Below, piece by piece: positions 47,194 through 55,392 of a stretch of 64,000 nucleotides of DNA; positions within the stretch are counted from its first letter, which is position 1; every line of letters begins with the position of its first letter. The position numbers and the translations under genes are program-made. The notes beneath the pieces are model-generated. The model did not search any database. It was not told the origin of the DNA and saw only the letters and a list, made by a program, of their open reading frames with translations. The DNA is taken from the NCBI GenBank assembly GCA_903847205.1, contig CAINDA010000027.1:1-64000 (forward strand), in the 5' to 3' direction. The DNA comes from an uncultured Bacteroidota bacterium. GTDB lineage: Bacteria; Bacteroidota; Bacteroidia; 2-12-FULL-35-15.

Positions 47194-47266
47194 GAAAATG
47201 AATTTTTCTTTTTTAATAAGAGATACAGTTTTTAGAATATCAATGGAGATGCGGTAATTGCGTATG

Positions 47267-47339
47267 GCTATTTAACATAAAATATCATTATAAGACGGCC
47301 TTTTGGGGCTGTTTTATAATGAATATTATGTTACTTAGC
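47267..47339. repeat. attC-like long hairpin A
   Basis: A 73-bp imperfect palindrome from GCTATTTAACATAA to TTATGTTACTTAGC. The inner stem of about 27 bp (ATATCATTATAAGACGGCC against GGCTGTTTTATAATGAATAT) has a few mismatches and a short loop. The left end contains ATTTAAC, fitting the integron R'' box RYYYAAC. The right end GTTACTT fits GTTRRRY only in part. Size is within the attC range. Confidence 0.4.
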
Positions 47340-47423
47340 TTGGGTAAAACTTGGTAGTATTTTTTCAGCTAAAAATAGAAATTAAAAATCAACAAGTTTT
47401 CGCTGGCGTGTGTGAGCCTAAGT

Positions 47424-47448
47424 GCTATTTACATTATGTTAAATAATG
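47424..47448. repeat. attC-like right half, GTTAAAT box
   Basis: GCTATTTACATTATGTTAAATAATG repeats the wording of the ends of hairpins A and B, but without a full stem. GTTAAAT at 47438-47444 fits GTTRRRY. It may be a degenerate partner of hairpin A. Confidence 0.25.
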
Positions 47449-47462
47449 TTGGAGATTATGAC

Positions 47463-47747
47463 TTAATAAGGGCAGTGGTGCTCGATATAAACTCTTAGGC
47501 TGTCTATTGTTATATCTTTTTGATGCTGGATTTTATCTGCTTTTTTATCCGATTTGTATTCACCATAAAAAACGCCTATTGAAAATATAAATCCAACAAT
47601 GGCAATTATTGAAACAATTGCGGCAGACCATTCTTTTAAAAATTGTAACCATTTCATTTTACAAACATAATCATATTTTCTAATGGCTTCTAAAATAACC
47701 ATTAAAACAGGAAATATTATGCAATAAAATAAAATGTTATCTGACAA
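47463..47747 (-). CDS. Small two-helix membrane protein, unrecognised (cassette-like gene 1)
   Basis: 94 residues starting at TTG (47745-47747), directly after an in-frame stop; the first ATG (47700-47702) would cut the first membrane helix. The helices are ILFYCIIFPVLMVILEAI and WSAAIVSIIAIVGFIFSIGVFY, then a charged tail (GEYKSDKKADKIQHQKD). No family recognised. It lies between attC-like hairpins A (downstream) and B (65 bp upstream), the layout of a one-gene integron cassette. Lower GC than the neighbouring genes by eye. Confidence 0.5.
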   Translation of the reverse strand: MSDNILFYCIIFPVLMVILEAIRKYDYVCKMKWLQFLKEWSAAIVSIIAIVGFIFSIGVFYGEYKSDKKADKIQHQKDITIDSLRVYIEHHCPY

Positions 47748-47801
47748 TTTTTATATCTCTCACCTAAAGCGTGTGTGGCAGAGGAAGCCATTTTTCGTGC
47801 G

Positions 47802-47877
47802 GCTATTTAATATAAAAATTCTTATTTTTCAAAATTTTTCATTTTGCGAAAATAAGAAAACATTATGTTAAATACAG
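47802..47877. repeat. attC-like long hairpin B
   Basis: GCTATTTAATATAA on the left and CATTATGTTAAATAC on the right enclose TTCTTATTTT/AAAATAAGAA and AAAAT/ATTTT stems: an imperfect hairpin of about 33 bp per arm. GTTAAAT (47867-47873) is a perfect GTTRRRY box; ATTTAAT (47805-47811) misses RYYYAAC by one base. The two boxes span 69 bp. Confidence 0.45.
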
Positions 47878-47976
47878 AAGCGTTTTTCGGCTTAAAAAAT
47901 TTCGTAGCGCGGGGGCAGAAAACACAGTTCTTAAATTATTTTTATGGGTCGCATTAGGAATAATTTTACATTGGAT

Positions 47977-48396
47977 TTATAGCCATGTATAAATTACCCA
48001 GCCTAAATAAATCGTTAAAAACTTCAATGTTCCTTCAACAATTTTAGGCAAAATAAAACTAATACTTTTATTTATAAAATACCAATTACTTATATAATCA
48101 TCTCCTTTATTAGTTAACCGGAATGTATCAAATTGTTTGTTTTTTTTAATATATCCCTCGTCCTCAAGTTCCTTTATAAGTATTTTTACATTATCATATT
48201 TTGATGTAATTCTAAATCTCATTTCATCTACAAAAGGTTTAGTCTGTATTTCCTTAATCATTCCAATCTTTTCCATTTCTGAAATAAATGATATTGTATC
48301 AAATGGGGGGATTATTCCAGTCAATATTAAAGTAGTATTTGCTTCAAATTTATTGTCAATAAATTTCAATATTATTTTAGCGTCTTTCCTTTTCAT
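47977..48396 (-). CDS. Unrecognised small protein with winged-helix-like region and C-terminal membrane helix (cassette-like gene 2)
   Basis: A 139-residue product. Residues 1-105 look like two short helix-turn-strand units (ISEMEKIGMIKEIQTKPFVDEMRFRITSKYDNVKILIKELEDEGYIKKNKQFDTFRLTNKGDDYI); LEDEGYIK...FRLTNKG resembles the recognition-helix plus wing of MarR/ArsR-type folds. A hydrophobic C-terminus follows (GTLKFLTIYLGWVIYTWL). A TATATTTG box at 48408-48401 is 4 bp upstream of the ATG, predicting a leaderless message. It is flanked by attC-like sequences B and C. Function unknown. Confidence 0.6.
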   Translation of the reverse strand: MKRKDAKIILKFIDNKFEANTTLILTGIIPPFDTISFISEMEKIGMIKEIQTKPFVDEMRFRITSKYDNVKILIKELEDEGYIKKNKQFDTFRLTNKGDDYISNWYFINKSISFILPKIVEGTLKFLTIYLGWVIYTWL

Positions 48397-48400
48397 TTCA

Positions 48401-48408
48401 CAAATATA
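48401..48408 (-). promoter_or_regulatory. -7 box for cassette-like gene 2
   Basis: CAAATATA on the plus strand is TATATTTG toward the gene, 4 bp from its ATG, so transcription would begin at or next to the start codon. Confidence 0.4.
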
Positions 48409-48460
48409 AGCTATTTTTAAATGATGGTATCTGCAAAAACACGCAGGATATAAGCGTGTG

Positions 48461-48490
48461 GCTATTTAACATAATATATATTATAGGACT
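48461..48490. repeat. attC-like left half C
   Basis: GCTATTTAACATAAT repeats the left arm of hairpins A and B, preceded by the shared word GCGTGTG. ATTTAAC (48464-48470) is a perfect RYYYAAC box. An AT palindrome (ATAATATATATTAT) follows, but no GTTRRRY partner is found before the next gene. Confidence 0.35.
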
Positions 48491-48532
48491 AATGTATAGT
48501 TTTATATTTCTCTATAATACTTGCACATTTCT

Positions 48533-48952
48533 TTAGTTCTGTACAGCTCCTGAATTAATCCATTTTGAAATTACAGAAAGTTCACAGTCGGTCATTTTTC
48601 CGGTTGGCGGCATAAAAAGAACTGTTCCTTTTTGATTGATGATGTGAGAAAATTTGGAGCCGAAAATGCTGTCGTTGCGGTAAAAATAATTCAGATAATT
48701 TTTTAAAGAACTGAAGTTTTCTAAATCAAGTCCTCCGTTAGTTTCTGTAACTGCTGACGAATGACAGCTGTAACAATTATTTTTCAAAATTGGTTTTACT
48801 GATGCTGTATAAGTAAAATTTAATGTATCGCAGCCCTGCGTTTGTTTTGCAATAACGGGCGCAAGTTCATATTTATCTCTTCTGCAGGAAACTGCCAATA
48901 ATGCAATTAATCCTATTGTTATAATTATACTGCTGGTATTTAATAATTTCAT
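48533..48952 (-). CDS. Cytochrome c-like lipoprotein
   Basis: 139 residues with a lipoprotein signal (lipobox LAVSC, Cys22 or so), then one heme-binding motif in NNCYSCHSS (CxxCH) and a possible distal Met in LFMPPTGKM. This is a small membrane-anchored mono-heme c-type domain as seen in many Bacteroidota outer or inner membrane lipoproteins. Its electron partner is unknown. A TATATTTG box (48964-48957) lies 4 bp upstream of the ATG, so the transcript may be leaderless. Divergent from the giant T9SS gene. Confidence 0.75.
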   Translation of the reverse strand: MKLLNTSSIIITIGLIALLAVSCRRDKYELAPVIAKQTQGCDTLNFTYTASVKPILKNNCYSCHSSAVTETNGGLDLENFSSLKNYLNYFYRNDSIFGSKFSHIINQKGTVLFMPPTGKMTDCELSVISKWINSGAVQN

Positions 48953-49112
48953 AGGCCAAATATATTCCGAGTTTTCATTGGCTTTGTTATGCGAATGTTA
49001 AAAAAACATTTTCTTTCTAAAAACAATGCTATTTCAATAAATTATGAATTGTTTGTCTTAACTATTTAAAGCTTATTTCACAGCCAGACTGCTACAGTTA
49101 TGATTTTTTTTG

Positions 49113-49144
49113 TTTGTAAGGCTTTAGGCTTATAAATATCTTCG
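49113..49144 (+). promoter_or_regulatory. Promoter of the giant T9SS adhesin gene
   Basis: TTTG (49113-49116), a 20-bp spacer and TATCTTCG (49137-49144) fit the Bacteroidota promoter pattern with one mismatch in the -7 box. The leader would be about 73 nt. Confidence 0.5.
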
Positions 49145-49223
49145 ATGCCGTCGATTACAAGGATTTTAACTTTATATAATTAGAACAATTCAAAACCCAA
49201 TAATAAATAATTCATACTATTCT

Positions 49224-52200
49224 ATGCTAAAAAAAAAATTAACCATAGCGCTTGCTGGTATTACAGTTTTAAGTACAATCATTACCACCGGCTTCACTAA
49301 CCGTCAAACCAAAAATGGCGGCATTTCTAAATTTCAACAGCAAGGTTCCTGTTCAGCAAGCGGACAAAAATCATCAAGCGGTTCACAGGTTGGATGGACA
49401 AATTCGGTACCTGATGGACCAGGAAGCTGCTCCACGGGCAATGGCTGCCATTCAGGCGGAAGTGTTACACCAGTATTTCATTTCACAGGCACACCGGCAT
49501 TTACAGGGAATACTTATGTTCCCGGAACAACCTATACAATTGCAATTCAGGTAACAGGTTATCCGAAATACGGGTTTGATTTAGAATTACTGGATGGCAA
49601 CGGTGCTTCAGGTGCAGCAATTGGTACTTTTACCGCCTTAACTCATTGCCAGATAAAACCTGCTGGTTCTTATCCGAAAAGTATAACACAGACCTCATCT
49701 ATTTTATCCACAACAACGGCTACATTCACATGGGTGGCTCCTGCAAGCGGCAGCGTTTATGTTTATGGGGACGGCAATGGTGTTAACGGTGACGGCGGAA
49801 CGGGCGGAGACAAAGCAGTATTGTACACGCTTGTTCTTACTCCTCAGGCCTGTGCAGGTCCGGCAGTTCCGGGTGCTATTAGCGGCAATACAACAGTCTG
49901 TTCGGGTTCTTCCAATACCTACACTATCACTCCAGTTTCAGGGGCAACCTCATATACATGGACATTGCCAGTCGGCTGGACTGGGAGTTCAACAACTAAT
50001 TCAATTACAGCCGTCTCGGGCAGCTCAAATGGTAATATTACGGTAACTGCAAACAATTCATGCGGCTCTTCTGCACCGCAGACTTCAGCAATAACAGTTA
50101 ACAGCGTACCTGCAATTCCAGGTCTTGTAACCGGTAATACAACAATTTGTCCGGCATCTTCCAATACTTACAGCATTGCGGCTGTATCCGGGGCAACTTC
50201 TTATACATGGACGTTACCCGGCGGATGGACTGGAAGTTCGGCAACTAATTCAATTTCTGCCACAGCTGGCAGCACAGGCGGCAACATCACAGTAACTTCA
50301 AATAATACCTGCGGTTCTTCTGCCGTTCGGACTGCCGCCATTATTGTAAACAGCATACCTGCTGTTCCTGCAGCTATTATCGGCAATACAACAGTTTGTT
50401 CATCTTCAAGCAATACATACAGCGTTGCTGCAGTATCCGGTGCTTCTTCATATACCTGGACACTCCCGGGAGGATGGACAGGCAGTTCAGCAACAAATTC
50501 AATTACTGCTTTATCCGGGAGCACCGGCGGCAATATTACTGTAACTGCAAACAACACCTGCGGTTCATCAGCAGCACAAACCGCCAATATTGCAATTAGC
50601 GGCGGAACAGCACCAGCGCAACCGGGGACTATCAGCGGAAATGCCGCTCTCTGCTCCGGCACTTCTAATATTTACAGCGTTACCGCCGTTGCAGGTGCTT
50701 CGTCCTATACATGGACAGTACCAGGCGGGTGGACCGGGACTTCAGCAACTAATTCTATTACAACATCTGCAGGTAATGCAGGCGGAAACATAACAGTTAT
50801 TGCCAACAATGCATGCGGCTCTTCATCAGCCCAGACTTTAAATGTAATTGTAAACAATACTCCTTCTACGCCTAGCTCTATCAGCGGTAATTCAGCGGTT
50901 TGTTCGGGTTCGGCAAATACATACAGCGTTGCTTCAGTAAGCGGTGCATCCTCCTATTCCTGGATATTGCCAAGCGGCTGGACAGGCAGCTCAGCAACTA
51001 ATTCTATTGCAGCAACGGCAAATACAACGGGCGGAAATATTACTGTTACTGCAAATAATTCATGCGGGCCATCATCTCAGCAGACAGCAAATATTACGGT
51101 GAACAGTTTACCTGCGGTTCCAGCTGCAATCATAGGCAGTTCAACTGTTTGTTCAGGCTCATCAAATGTTTACAGCATTGCAGCTGTACCCGGTGCTTCA
51201 ACATATACATGGGCAGTTCCGAGCGGATGGACAGGCAGCTCAACTACTAATTCAATTACTGCAACAGCCGGAACTACAGACGGCGTACTAACGGTAACTG
51301 CTAATAATTCCTGCGGAATATCTGCGGCACAGACAAAGAGTATTCTCATAGGAAGCGGACCTGCACTTTCTCAACCTGGACCTATCAGCGGAAATCTGAT
51401 GGCTTGTTCAGGAACCTCAACAGCCTACAGTATTCTGCCGGTAGCAGGTGCAAACAATTATACATGGACGCTGCCAAGCGGATGGAGCGGCAGTTCAACT
51501 TCTAATTCTATTACAGCAGTTGCAGGAAGTACAAATGGCAATATTACAGTATCTGCAAATAATTCATGCGGTTCATCAATAGTTCAGACATTAAATGTAT
51601 CAGCAAACAGCGTTCCCCCTGCCCCTGCTTCTATCATGGGAAGTACAGCGGTTTGTGCCGGCTCTATGAATACCTACACGATTGCTTTAGTTCCCGGAGC
51701 CAGTTCTTATTCGTGGACGCTGCCTGCAGGATGGATGGGAAGCTCATTTAGTAATTCAGCAACAGCTTCGGGCAGCCAAGGGGGCATTATTACAGTTACT
51801 GCAAGTAATGCCTGCGGAACATCATCGCCTCAGACGGCTATAATAACTGTGAGCACAGTTAATCGTTCTGTTACAGTTTCAGGTGCAACTCTCACTGCTT
51901 TTTCTGCCACGGATGCGCATCAATGGGTTAACTGCAGCGGGTTTACCCCGATTGCAGGGCAAACAAATCAAACTTTTACAGCTGATGTGAATGGAAATTA
52001 TGCGGTAATTGTCAGCCGCAATGGCTGCATAGATACTTCGGCCTGTATAAATATGAATCTTGCCGGCATAACTGAAAATAGTTTTGGCTCTTCCCTAGTA
52101 TTTTATCCTAATCCCTCTGAAGGGAAATTTATTATTGAAATGGACGAAAGCAATATTGGAAATGGAATGATTGAGATTTATAATTTGTTTGGTGAAAAAA

Positions 52201-52325
52201 TACTTCAAACGGCAATAGTAAATGCAAAATCAGAAATTGATTTGAGACAACAGCCGGGCGGAATATATTTAGTGAAAATTGAAACTTCGAAAGGACGGGC
52301 AGTTAAAAAAGTAATCAAAAAATAA
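49224..52325 (+). CDS. Giant T9SS-secreted protein with eight PKD/Ig-like repeats
   Basis: 1033 residues. A signal peptide is followed by a Cys/His segment (SCSTGNGCHSGG) and a Reeler-like choice-of-anchor V domain (about 65-205). Eight repeats of 83-86 residues come next, each starting like PGAISGNTTVCSGSSNTYTI and containing SYTWTLPxGWTGSS and NNSCGSS. Then comes an Ig-like module and a type A T9SS sorting domain (VFYPNPSEGKFIIEM to VKKVIKK). The protein would be exported by the type IX system and attached or released at the surface; adhesion is the usual guess. The 249-258-bp DNA repeats are similar enough to recombine. Ends in a good terminator. Confidence 0.9.
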   Translation: MLKKKLTIALAGITVLSTIITTGFTNRQTKNGGISKFQQQGSCSASGQKSSSGSQVGWTNSVPDGPGSCSTGNGCHSGGSVTPVFHFTGTPAFTGNTYVPGTTYTIAIQVTGYPKYGFDLELLDGNGASGAAIGTFTALTHCQIKPAGSYPKSITQTSSILSTTTATFTWVAPASGSVYVYGDGNGVNGDGGTGGDKAVLYTLVLTPQACAGPAVPGAISGNTTVCSGSSNTYTITPVSGATSYTWTLPVGWTGSSTTNSITAVSGSSNGNITVTANNSCGSSAPQTSAITVNSVPAIPGLVTGNTTICPASSNTYSIAAVSGATSYTWTLPGGWTGSSATNSISATAGSTGGNITVTSNNTCGSSAVRTAAIIVNSIPAVPAAIIGNTTVCSSSSNTYSVAAVSGASSYTWTLPGGWTGSSATNSITALSGSTGGNITVTANNTCGSSAAQTANIAISGGTAPAQPGTISGNAALCSGTSNIYSVTAVAGASSYTWTVPGGWTGTSATNSITTSAGNAGGNITVIANNACGSSSAQTLNVIVNNTPSTPSSISGNSAVCSGSANTYSVASVSGASSYSWILPSGWTGSSATNSIAATANTTGGNITVTANNSCGPSSQQTANITVNSLPAVPAAIIGSSTVCSGSSNVYSIAAVPGASTYTWAVPSGWTGSSTTNSITATAGTTDGVLTVTANNSCGISAAQTKSILIGSGPALSQPGPISGNLMACSGTSTAYSILPVAGANNYTWTLPSGWSGSSTSNSITAVAGSTNGNITVSANNSCGSSIVQTLNVSANSVPPAPASIMGSTAVCAGSMNTYTIALVPGASSYSWTLPAGWMGSSFSNSATASGSQGGIITVTASNACGTSSPQTAIITVSTVNRSVTVSGATLTAFSATDAHQWVNCSGFTPIAGQTNQTFTADVNGNYAVIVSRNGCIDTSACINMNLAGITENSFGSSLVFYPNPSEGKFIIEMDESNIGNGMIEIYNLFGEKILQTAIVNAKSEIDLRQQPGGIYLVKIETSKGRAVKKVIKK

Positions 52326-52392
52326 GCGAAATAGGCTGGCGTTAAGTGATTTATTAATACTAATTAAGCATAAGAGTTTATTGCCAATAATT

Positions 52393-52420
52393 AAAACCTC
52401 AATTCATTTGAGGTTTTTTT
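52393..52420 (+). terminator. Terminator of the T9SS adhesin gene
   Basis: AAAACCTCAA and TTGAGGTTTT form a 10-bp stem with a 5-nt loop and a T-run, 68 bp after the stop. Confidence 0.75.
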
Positions 52421-52544
52421 ATTTTAATATTTTGAAAATTGTAATTTCTGTCAAATGAATTAGAGGCGGCTTTTGAGAGCCTTTTAATATTTTATAATTA
52501 ATAATATGGTAATAGTTAAATGTTTCAGCAAAGTATAAAAAGCG

Positions 52545-52552
52545 TAGTTTTG
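52545..52552 (+). promoter_or_regulatory. -7 box for the J/KTSC gene
   Basis: TAGTTTTG ends 8 bp before the ATG, predicting a leaderless or nearly leaderless message. TTTC 18 bp upstream may be the -33 element. Confidence 0.45.
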
Positions 52553-52560
52553 CAGGCAAT

Positions 52561-53007
52561 ATGAAAAGAATCGGAGATTATAGAAGACTTTTAGGTGTTA
52601 CCCAAACGGCCGGCTTAAAGGAGTTAAAAACAGTTTACAGAGGGTTTATGAAGGACTTTCATCCTGATAAATTCCATGAAAATGACTCGCAAAAGTCTGC
52701 TGCAGAGGAAAAAAGCAAAGCTATTATTGAAGCCTATCATTTTCTGGTAAGTATTGATCCGGAAACGCAGGCTGCTAATCTGGAACAGTATACCGCAACA
52801 ATTACTACTTCAACTATTATTGATTACCAGCATAAAGGAGTTACTCTTAAAGTAAACTTTTTAGACGGCAGTATTTACGAATACTTTAATGTGCCCCGGG
52901 CCATGTATATTAAACTGGTTAATGCTGATTCTCAGGGAAGATTTGCCAGGAGGCATATTTTTAATTCGTTTGTTTACAGGAATGTAACTAAGTCAACCGG
53001 GGTTTAA
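52561..53007 (+). CDS. J-domain protein with C-terminal KTSC domain
   Basis: 148 residues. Residues 1-65 form a J domain (YRRLLGVTQTAGLKELKTVYRGFMKDFHPDKFHEN with the HPD motif that triggers DnaK ATPase). Residues 80-145 resemble a KTSC domain (VTLKVNFLDGSIYEYFNVPRAMYIKLVNADSQGRFARRHI), a small fold often fused to other modules. It probably recruits DnaK to a specific task; the KTSC role is unknown. Cytoplasmic, no signal peptide. Confidence 0.8.
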   Translation: MKRIGDYRRLLGVTQTAGLKELKTVYRGFMKDFHPDKFHENDSQKSAAEEKSKAIIEAYHFLVSIDPETQAANLEQYTATITTSTIIDYQHKGVTLKVNFLDGSIYEYFNVPRAMYIKLVNADSQGRFARRHIFNSFVYRNVTKSTGV

Positions 53008-53050
53008 ATTTGGATTTCGCTGGTTCTTTATTAAAATGGGGATATAAAAT

Positions 53051-53131
53051 AACCACGGAGACACGGAGAGCACAGAGAAACACGGAGAAAAAAAACACGG
53101 AGGCAATGTGAGCACGGGGAAACACGGAGGA
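53051..53131. repeat. CACGGAG tandem phrase
   Basis: Degenerate 8-12-bp repeats (CCACGGAGACACGGAGAG, CACAGAGAAACACGGAG and on) fill the gap before the M3 peptidase gene. Similar phrases are common in Bacteroidota and other phyla. A GTG start inside it (53108) was not used for the next gene. Confidence 0.55.
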
Positions 53132-53188
53132 GAAGTCTGTTATCCAATTTATTTGAAAATAAATAACTACCAATACAAAACCAAGACC

Positions 53189-55240
53189 ATGAACAATCCA
53201 TTATTGCAGAAATTCGAGACACCTTTTAATACTATTCCGTTTGAACAGATTAAATTAGAACATTACCTGCCGGCTGTTGAAAAAGCTATTGATATGGGCA
53301 GAGAAGAAATCAGGGCTATTAAATTTAATCCGGCGGTGCCTGATTTTAAAAATACTATTGAAGCGTTGGAAAGAACAGGGAAAACACTGGATGTTGCCGC
53401 CGGTACTTTCTTTAATTTGAACGGCGCCGAAACCTGCGACGAAATGCAGGTGATTGCCCAGCAGATTTCTCCCTTAATATCTGCTTACGCGGATGATATA
53501 TTACTTGACGAGGAATTGTTTAAAAAAATTAAGACAGTATTTAAAACTACCGACAGGGATACACTCTCGAAAGAGGAAACAATGCTGCTTGAAAAAACTT
53601 ACAAAAGTTTTGTTAGAAACGGCGCTGATTTAGATGATAACTCTAAAATTAAGCTGAAAGAATTGAATGCTCAATTATCGAAACTGGGGCTTACTTTCGG
53701 AGAAAACCTGCTGAAAGACGGCAATAAGTTTGAGATGAGAATTACCAGTAAAGAAGCTTTGTCCGGTCTGCCGGAAGGCGTAAAAGAAGCTGCTTTGATG
53801 GCCGCTAAAGAAAAAGGCTATGAAAACGAATGGCTGTTTACTTTGGACTACCCTTCTTACATTCCATTTATGATGTATGCTGATAACAGAGCACTGCGCG
53901 AAAAGTTTTACAAAGCTTTCGGGTCGAGGGCTTTTAATAATAATGAGTTTAATAACGAAGAAACTGTTAAGCAGATAACAACCCTTCGTCATCAAAAAGC
54001 ACTTATGCTGGGGTATGCTTCTCATGCCTTTTTGGTTTTGGAAGAACGTATGGCCGAAAATCCTGCTAAGGTTTATAATTTATTAAATGAACTGCTGCAA
54101 TATGCCAAGCCTGCCGCAATTGAAGAATTAAAAGAAGTACAGGACATCTGCACTAAGCTGAACGGCCCTGCTGTGATGGAACGCTGGGATTTTTCGTATT
54201 ATTCCGAAAAACTGAAGAATGATAAATTTGCCATCAACGATGAAATGCTGAAACCTTATTTTCAGTTAGAAAAAGTTATTGAAGGCGCTTTTAAAACCGC
54301 CAATTTATTATACGGAATAACTTTTGAAAAACACAGTTATATACAAGTGTATCACAAAGATGTTACGGCTTATGAAGTGAAAGATGAAAACGGAAAGCAC
54401 CTTGCTGTGTTTTATGCCGACTTTTTTCCGAGAGCAGGCAAACGCGACGGCGCCTGGATGACTTCCTTTAAAGGGCAGAATAAATATGATGCTGTTGAAC
54501 AGCGCCCGCATATTTCAATTGTATGCAACTTTACAAAACCAACTGAAACCAAGCCTTCCTTATTAACTTTTAATGAAGTAACTACTTTATTTCATGAGTT
54601 CGGACATGCGCTTCACGGTATTTTGGCCGACGGCTATTTCGAAAGCCTGAGCGGTACTTCTGTTTTTATGGATTTTGTTGAACTCCCCTCCCAGCTGATG
54701 GAAAACTGGTGTTATGAGGAAGAATGTTTAGAATTGTTTGCCCGCCATTACCAAACGAATGAAATGATTCCTATTGAGCTGGTTCATAAAATAAAAGACA
54801 GCGCCAATTTTATGAGCGGTTACCAGACTGTGCGTCAGGTTGGCTTGGGTAAATTAGATTTAGCTTGGCATAATTTAAGTGAAATTCCTGCCGGTACGGT
54901 AAGTGAGTTTGAAACAAAAGCTGTTGCCGAAACCGAATTATTTCCTTCGCTGAAAGGCATAAATACTTCCTGCGCTTTCTCGCATATTTTTCATGGCAGT
55001 TATGCTGCAGGATATTACAGTTATAAATGGGCTGAGGTTTTAGAAGCCGATACCTTTGATTATTTTTTAGAAGCCGGCATTTATAATAAAGAAGCGGGTA
55101 AAAATTTCAGGGATAAAATACTGTCGAAAGGCGGCAGCGAACATCCAATGGAATTGTATAAAAAATTCAGAGGACAGGAACCTTCTATTAAACCATTGCT
55201 TAAAAAGAGCGGACTGCTGAAGGAAGAGAAAGCGGTTTAA
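53189..55240 (+). CDS. M3-family metallopeptidase (oligopeptidase A / Dcp type)
   Basis: From the ATG at 53189 the protein has 683 residues, normal for bacterial M3A enzymes. The zinc motif is HEFGH (469-473) within LFHEFGHALHGIL, with a downstream Glu in SGTSVFMDFVELPSQLMENW. GSYAAGYYSYKWAEVLEAD near the C-terminus is also conserved. There is no signal peptide, so it should act on oligopeptides in the cytoplasm. The longer GTG-started frame would translate the CACGGAG phrase and is rejected. Confidence 0.94.
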   Translation: MNNPLLQKFETPFNTIPFEQIKLEHYLPAVEKAIDMGREEIRAIKFNPAVPDFKNTIEALERTGKTLDVAAGTFFNLNGAETCDEMQVIAQQISPLISAYADDILLDEELFKKIKTVFKTTDRDTLSKEETMLLEKTYKSFVRNGADLDDNSKIKLKELNAQLSKLGLTFGENLLKDGNKFEMRITSKEALSGLPEGVKEAALMAAKEKGYENEWLFTLDYPSYIPFMMYADNRALREKFYKAFGSRAFNNNEFNNEETVKQITTLRHQKALMLGYASHAFLVLEERMAENPAKVYNLLNELLQYAKPAAIEELKEVQDICTKLNGPAVMERWDFSYYSEKLKNDKFAINDEMLKPYFQLEKVIEGAFKTANLLYGITFEKHSYIQVYHKDVTAYEVKDENGKHLAVFYADFFPRAGKRDGAWMTSFKGQNKYDAVEQRPHISIVCNFTKPTETKPSLLTFNEVTTLFHEFGHALHGILADGYFESLSGTSVFMDFVELPSQLMENWCYEEECLELFARHYQTNEMIPIELVHKIKDSANFMSGYQTVRQVGLGKLDLAWHNLSEIPAGTVSEFETKAVAETELFPSLKGINTSCAFSHIFHGSYAAGYYSYKWAEVLEADTFDYFLEAGIYNKEAGKNFRDKILSKGGSEHPMELYKKFRGQEPSIKPLLKKSGLLKEEKAV

Positions 55241-55266
55241 TACTGGGATGTTTTCAAATGATTAGA

Positions 55267-55364
55267 ATGTCATCCTGAAGAGCCCATTTGGCGATGAAGG
55301 ATCTTCTTAATTATCAGGAAGATTCTTCATCCTTCCATAAAAATGGAAGAATTCAGAATGACAT
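55267..55364. repeat. Fold-back element with ATGTCATCCTGA ends
   Basis: ATGTCATCCTGA at the left pairs with TCAGAATGACAT at the right (one mismatch). Inside, GAAGGATCTTC and GGAAGATTCTTC add further self-complementary parts. Such GTCATTCTGA elements are common small dispersed repeats. It lies between the convergent M3 and MFS genes. Confidence 0.55.
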
Positions 55365-55392
55365 GAGAATTGAGAGCTGTACATAATAATAA

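Noticed and set aside
53108-53188. Longer M3 peptidase starting at GTG 53108
   Set aside because: The added 27 residues translate the CACGGAG phrase. The family start fits the ATG at 53189.
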